From the NCBI RefSeq assembly GCF_964204865.1, contig NC_135257.1:10810151-10874150 (forward strand): a stretch of DNA of 64,000 nt. Reading direction: 5' to 3'. Below, piece after piece: positions 61,501 through 64,000 of the stretch; position 1 is the first letter of the stretch, and each line of letters starts with the position of its first letter. This DNA is from Styela clava. Its lineage: Eukaryota; Chordata; Ascidiacea; Stolidobranchia; Styelidae. Both the position numbers and the translations under genes were made by a program. The notes under the pieces are model-generated. The model was not told where the DNA came from. It ran no database searches and saw nothing but the letters and a program-made list of their open reading frames with translations.

Positions 61501-63970
61501 GCGTGAAATAGCAAATTAAAAGACTTTTATATCACTTTCGTGCAGTTTGTTTATAATGCCACCCCACGAAAATATGTACACGTAGGAAAACCTTTAACGA
61601 TATGTGTTAATGGGCTTCGTTTGCCGCGTAGAAGGTATTTCCTAGGACTGCACCACGCGTTATATAGGTAAATAGCTAAAAAAAAGAATTATCTGTGGTA
61701 TATTGTGATGGACGCAGTCCTATTATTCTGTTATATCGGCTGTGTACATGGTGTACGCTCAATAAATTCACATTTGTTTTACAGGCACTGATCACATCTT
61801 TTAACGACGTTTGCAATGGGGCATTAATTCATCCACAATGGATTGTAACAGCTGCGCATTGCGTAATGTAAGCATTTTCATTTATATATATATCTATACA
61901 AAATTTTACTCCGAAATATGTATTCAATTTCAGTTGCATTGAATTTTGCAATTTAATTTTTGCAAATGAATAATCTTGTTGACTCCCAAACCTAGAATCG
62001 TTTGTCAATAGCTAACTTGCATAATTTTTAACTTCACATATTCGAGGTCGTTGTATATCAGAAATGCAGAACGAACGATGGTGTTTAAATTGACATATTT
62101 TCTGCTAAGATCTTTTAATATTTCAAACGTATTTCCATATATTTACAGGAGCGGAAGCTTGAAAACGAGTACTTCTCGTATGTTTGTTTACGTTGGTATC
62201 AATGATCTTGCTTATTCGACGTCAAAAAACAAGTACAGAGTGAGGAGAACTATTCCCCATCCAAAATACAGGCAGATGCAAAATGACATTGCTTTAATAC
62301 AGGTTAGTATCCCACGCCTCACAAATAAAAGCGAAAATCAGATATCTATCTCTGTTAATTACAAACAATTGCCACGATTTTGTCTTCTGTTGGAAGTTGG
62401 GATTTTATAACCAGTATGAATTCATGTAATTCGAACCATTAGCGCCCACTAGAGGTGATAGTACGAAGTCAATCACGAGCGATCCGGAGAAGTGTGACTC
62501 ACTGGATCGTAACTGCACATTGCTGATAGAAGAGAAATTACTTTTAACCACCAATGTATATTAGATGAAATACCCCCTAATGAAATTAAAAAGTTTAATT
62601 TTAACGAGCGTTTTACAATACAGTATATATATTTTTGCAGTTAACTAAGCCTGTGCAATCAAGATATGCCAATTTCCTTAGTTTTCCAAGAAGCGAAGTC
62701 ACACCACTAGACACAACTTGTATGGTTGTAGGCTGGGGAATAAGTGAGTATACGTCATATTATATTATAATTCATGTAAAAGCAAGTTATAATACTGCAG
62801 TCACTTCAAAATTCTAGACATTCCTTAAAACCAGATTCTATAGATCTAACTTAAAAAATAAGAATCAACGCACTGTCTGTAAGCAAAATGTAATCACCAA
62901 ATCACTGAAATGGTATGAACAACAAAATTGTTTGACCGTGCATACTTAACAGCAGGATCTGATACTTGTTTTGACATAAACGAATATTATCTAGATTCTG
63001 GAGTCATTAAATTTAACGAATGATGATTCGATGAAGTTAAACGGAGTACAAGTTAAATATTGCTTCTCTTAATAAAAATCATATTTCACAGATCGTTCTC
63101 TCCGAATTTCTGCTTCTTCGAATCCAGTGCACCAAACTGATCAGCAAATATTTGATATGAACGTTTGTAGGAGGGAATTTAAAGACGACAAGATTTTGAA
63201 AAACTATGTCATGAAAAAATCACCTAAAATGTTATGTGCCGGAAGTTTAACAGAAGAAAACAAAATTTGCACCGTAAGTATAAAAATATATAATTTAAGG
63301 CAGATTTTCATGAACTTTTCAAGATCTCCAGTCTACAGAAATTAGACCTAGGTGAAAAAGTCAATCGTAACTTATATTGCTACTAAATTACATTTTACCT
63401 GGTATTTCATGTTTAATTTGGTTCATTCGAAATATGAAATTCGAATATGTTTTCTCGTCATTTTTTTGATCGAAAAGTTAGAATGGAATCACCTTTTAGG
63501 TTCCATACCCAGAGCGAGTCAAACAACACAAGCCATAATCAAAAAAATATCTGACAAAACATTTATTAGAGGCAATCCTCAAAACTGAAATCACCAACTG
63601 TGGTGTGAGCAAAGAGATCGTTTTCTCAAACCTAAACTCTGATAAAAAAAATCCGAGTTGATCCTCTTGTCCTGCCCTCAGCCTCGAAAACGACATATAG
63701 AACAGTTACAACCCGTTAGCAACATTAATGATCAATCGATTTATAAATTCATTGAAGGGTTATGAAGGGAGTCCATTAATCTGTCAGAGATGTTCATCCT
63801 GTGAATGGTATATTGCTGGTGTCACGTCAACGAATCGAAGAAGCAGTTGCGGAAAACGTGGCCACCCTAATCTCTTCACGCAAACGAGAGCTTTTGAAGA
63901 CTGGGTGTGCAAATTCATCCCAGACTTGAATCAGTCGCCTGTTAAGTGCCCGTATAAGTATGGACCATAA
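55162..63970 (+). CDS. Secreted ShK-TSP1 serine protease homologue, catalytically dead (gene C)
   Basis: Nine exons join in frame (1,299 nt, 432 aa): 55162-55243, 55678-55833, 59941-60120, 61249-61394, 61785-61867, 62149-62302, 62641-62743, 63092-63273, 63758-63970 (TAA). A signal peptide (VFLSIIICMVNC) is followed by an ShK domain (residues about 29-64, ending CRLTCGVC). One TSP1 repeat follows (WSSCTKSCGGGTR). In the trypsin fold, His213 (TAAHC) and Asp262 (NDIALI) are kept. The catalytic motif, however, reads GYEGSP instead of GDSGGP, so Ser195 is Glu and Asp194 is Tyr. The activation site reads ANKG where IVGG is expected, with no Arg/Lys directly before it. The S1 aspartate is Lys359, and SWG is replaced by TST. 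The fold cysteines remain, but the chain-linking cysteine (C122) is gone. No stop or frameshift is present. It is probably a non-catalytic homologue that binds or regulates. The acceptor of the last exon (ATTGAAG) is weak. Confidence 0.85.
55519..55551. repeat. (AT)n microsatellite
   Basis: An uninterrupted alternating AT run of about 33 bases in intron 1 of gene C. Confidence 0.9.
62498..62531 (+). pseudogene. Possible relic of a protease His exon
   Basis: CACTGGATCGTAACTG followed by CACATTGC resembles the His-exon end CAATGGATTGTAACAGCTGCGCATTGCG at 61,838-61,865, with one 3-base deletion. Read in that frame it gives WIVTAHC followed by a stop. It lies in the intron between exons 6 and 7 of gene C. 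It is short, so chance similarity is possible. Confidence 0.3.
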
Positions 63971-64000
63971 ATCAGACAAATAGTCAGCATTACAAACTGA

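Overview
The window looks like a piece of an AT-rich, intron-rich animal nuclear genome, most likely from a tunicate (ascidian-like). This is inferred from a single pro-orthologue of the vertebrate ZNF532/592/687 trio, from short introns with ordinary GT-AG signals, and from secreted serine proteases carrying ShK and thrombospondin-1 modules. The species cannot be fixed from the sequence alone. No prokaryotic features, rRNA, tRNA or CRISPR array was found.

Layout. (1) 1-856, minus: first coding exon of a chondroitin sulfate synthase (CHSY1/3 type) that runs off the left edge. (2) 857-7019: about 6 kb without a convincing gene, apart from one possible short plus-strand first exon near 6.7 kb. 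(3) 7020-26303, minus: one large gene reconstructed here as 22 exons that keep frame throughout. It encodes about 3,022 residues and is the orthologue of the ZNF532/592/687 (Z3 complex) zinc-finger family. Its N-terminal acidic motif, the order of its C2H2 fingers and its C-terminal finger all match the vertebrate proteins. Its introns hold several repeats: a 3 x 48 bp tandem array, two MITE-like elements and one copy of a dispersed repeat. (4) 26.3-32.5 kb: mostly empty, with an unrecognised minus-strand open frame at 28,966-29,262. (5) 32.6-64 kb: a cluster of three modular trypsin-family genes. Protease A (plus, 32,594-38,530) has a signal peptide, two copies of an unassigned six-cysteine module and an intact trypsin domain. 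Protease B (minus, 39,669-46,159) has a signal peptide, ShK, four TSP1 repeats and an intact trypsin domain. Gene C (plus, 55,162-63,970) has a signal peptide, ShK, one TSP1 and a trypsin fold whose catalytic serine, activation site and S1 pocket are all changed. (6) 46.2-55.1 kb, between B and C, holds no supported gene and several degenerate DNA transposons.

The three protease genes share intron positions and phases across the catalytic domain, so they arose by local duplication with inversion and exchange of the N-terminal modules. A and B converge tail to tail. B and C share the ShK-TSP1 layout and nearly the same exon sizes. Together they look like a family of secreted or extracellular-matrix proteases in which one member has become a non-catalytic homologue. 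An unusual feature linking A and B is a nearly identical 140 bp segment in non-equivalent introns of the two genes, in the same orientation relative to transcription.

All exon models were built by eye from splice signals, frame continuity and remembered family sequences. No database search or transcript was available.
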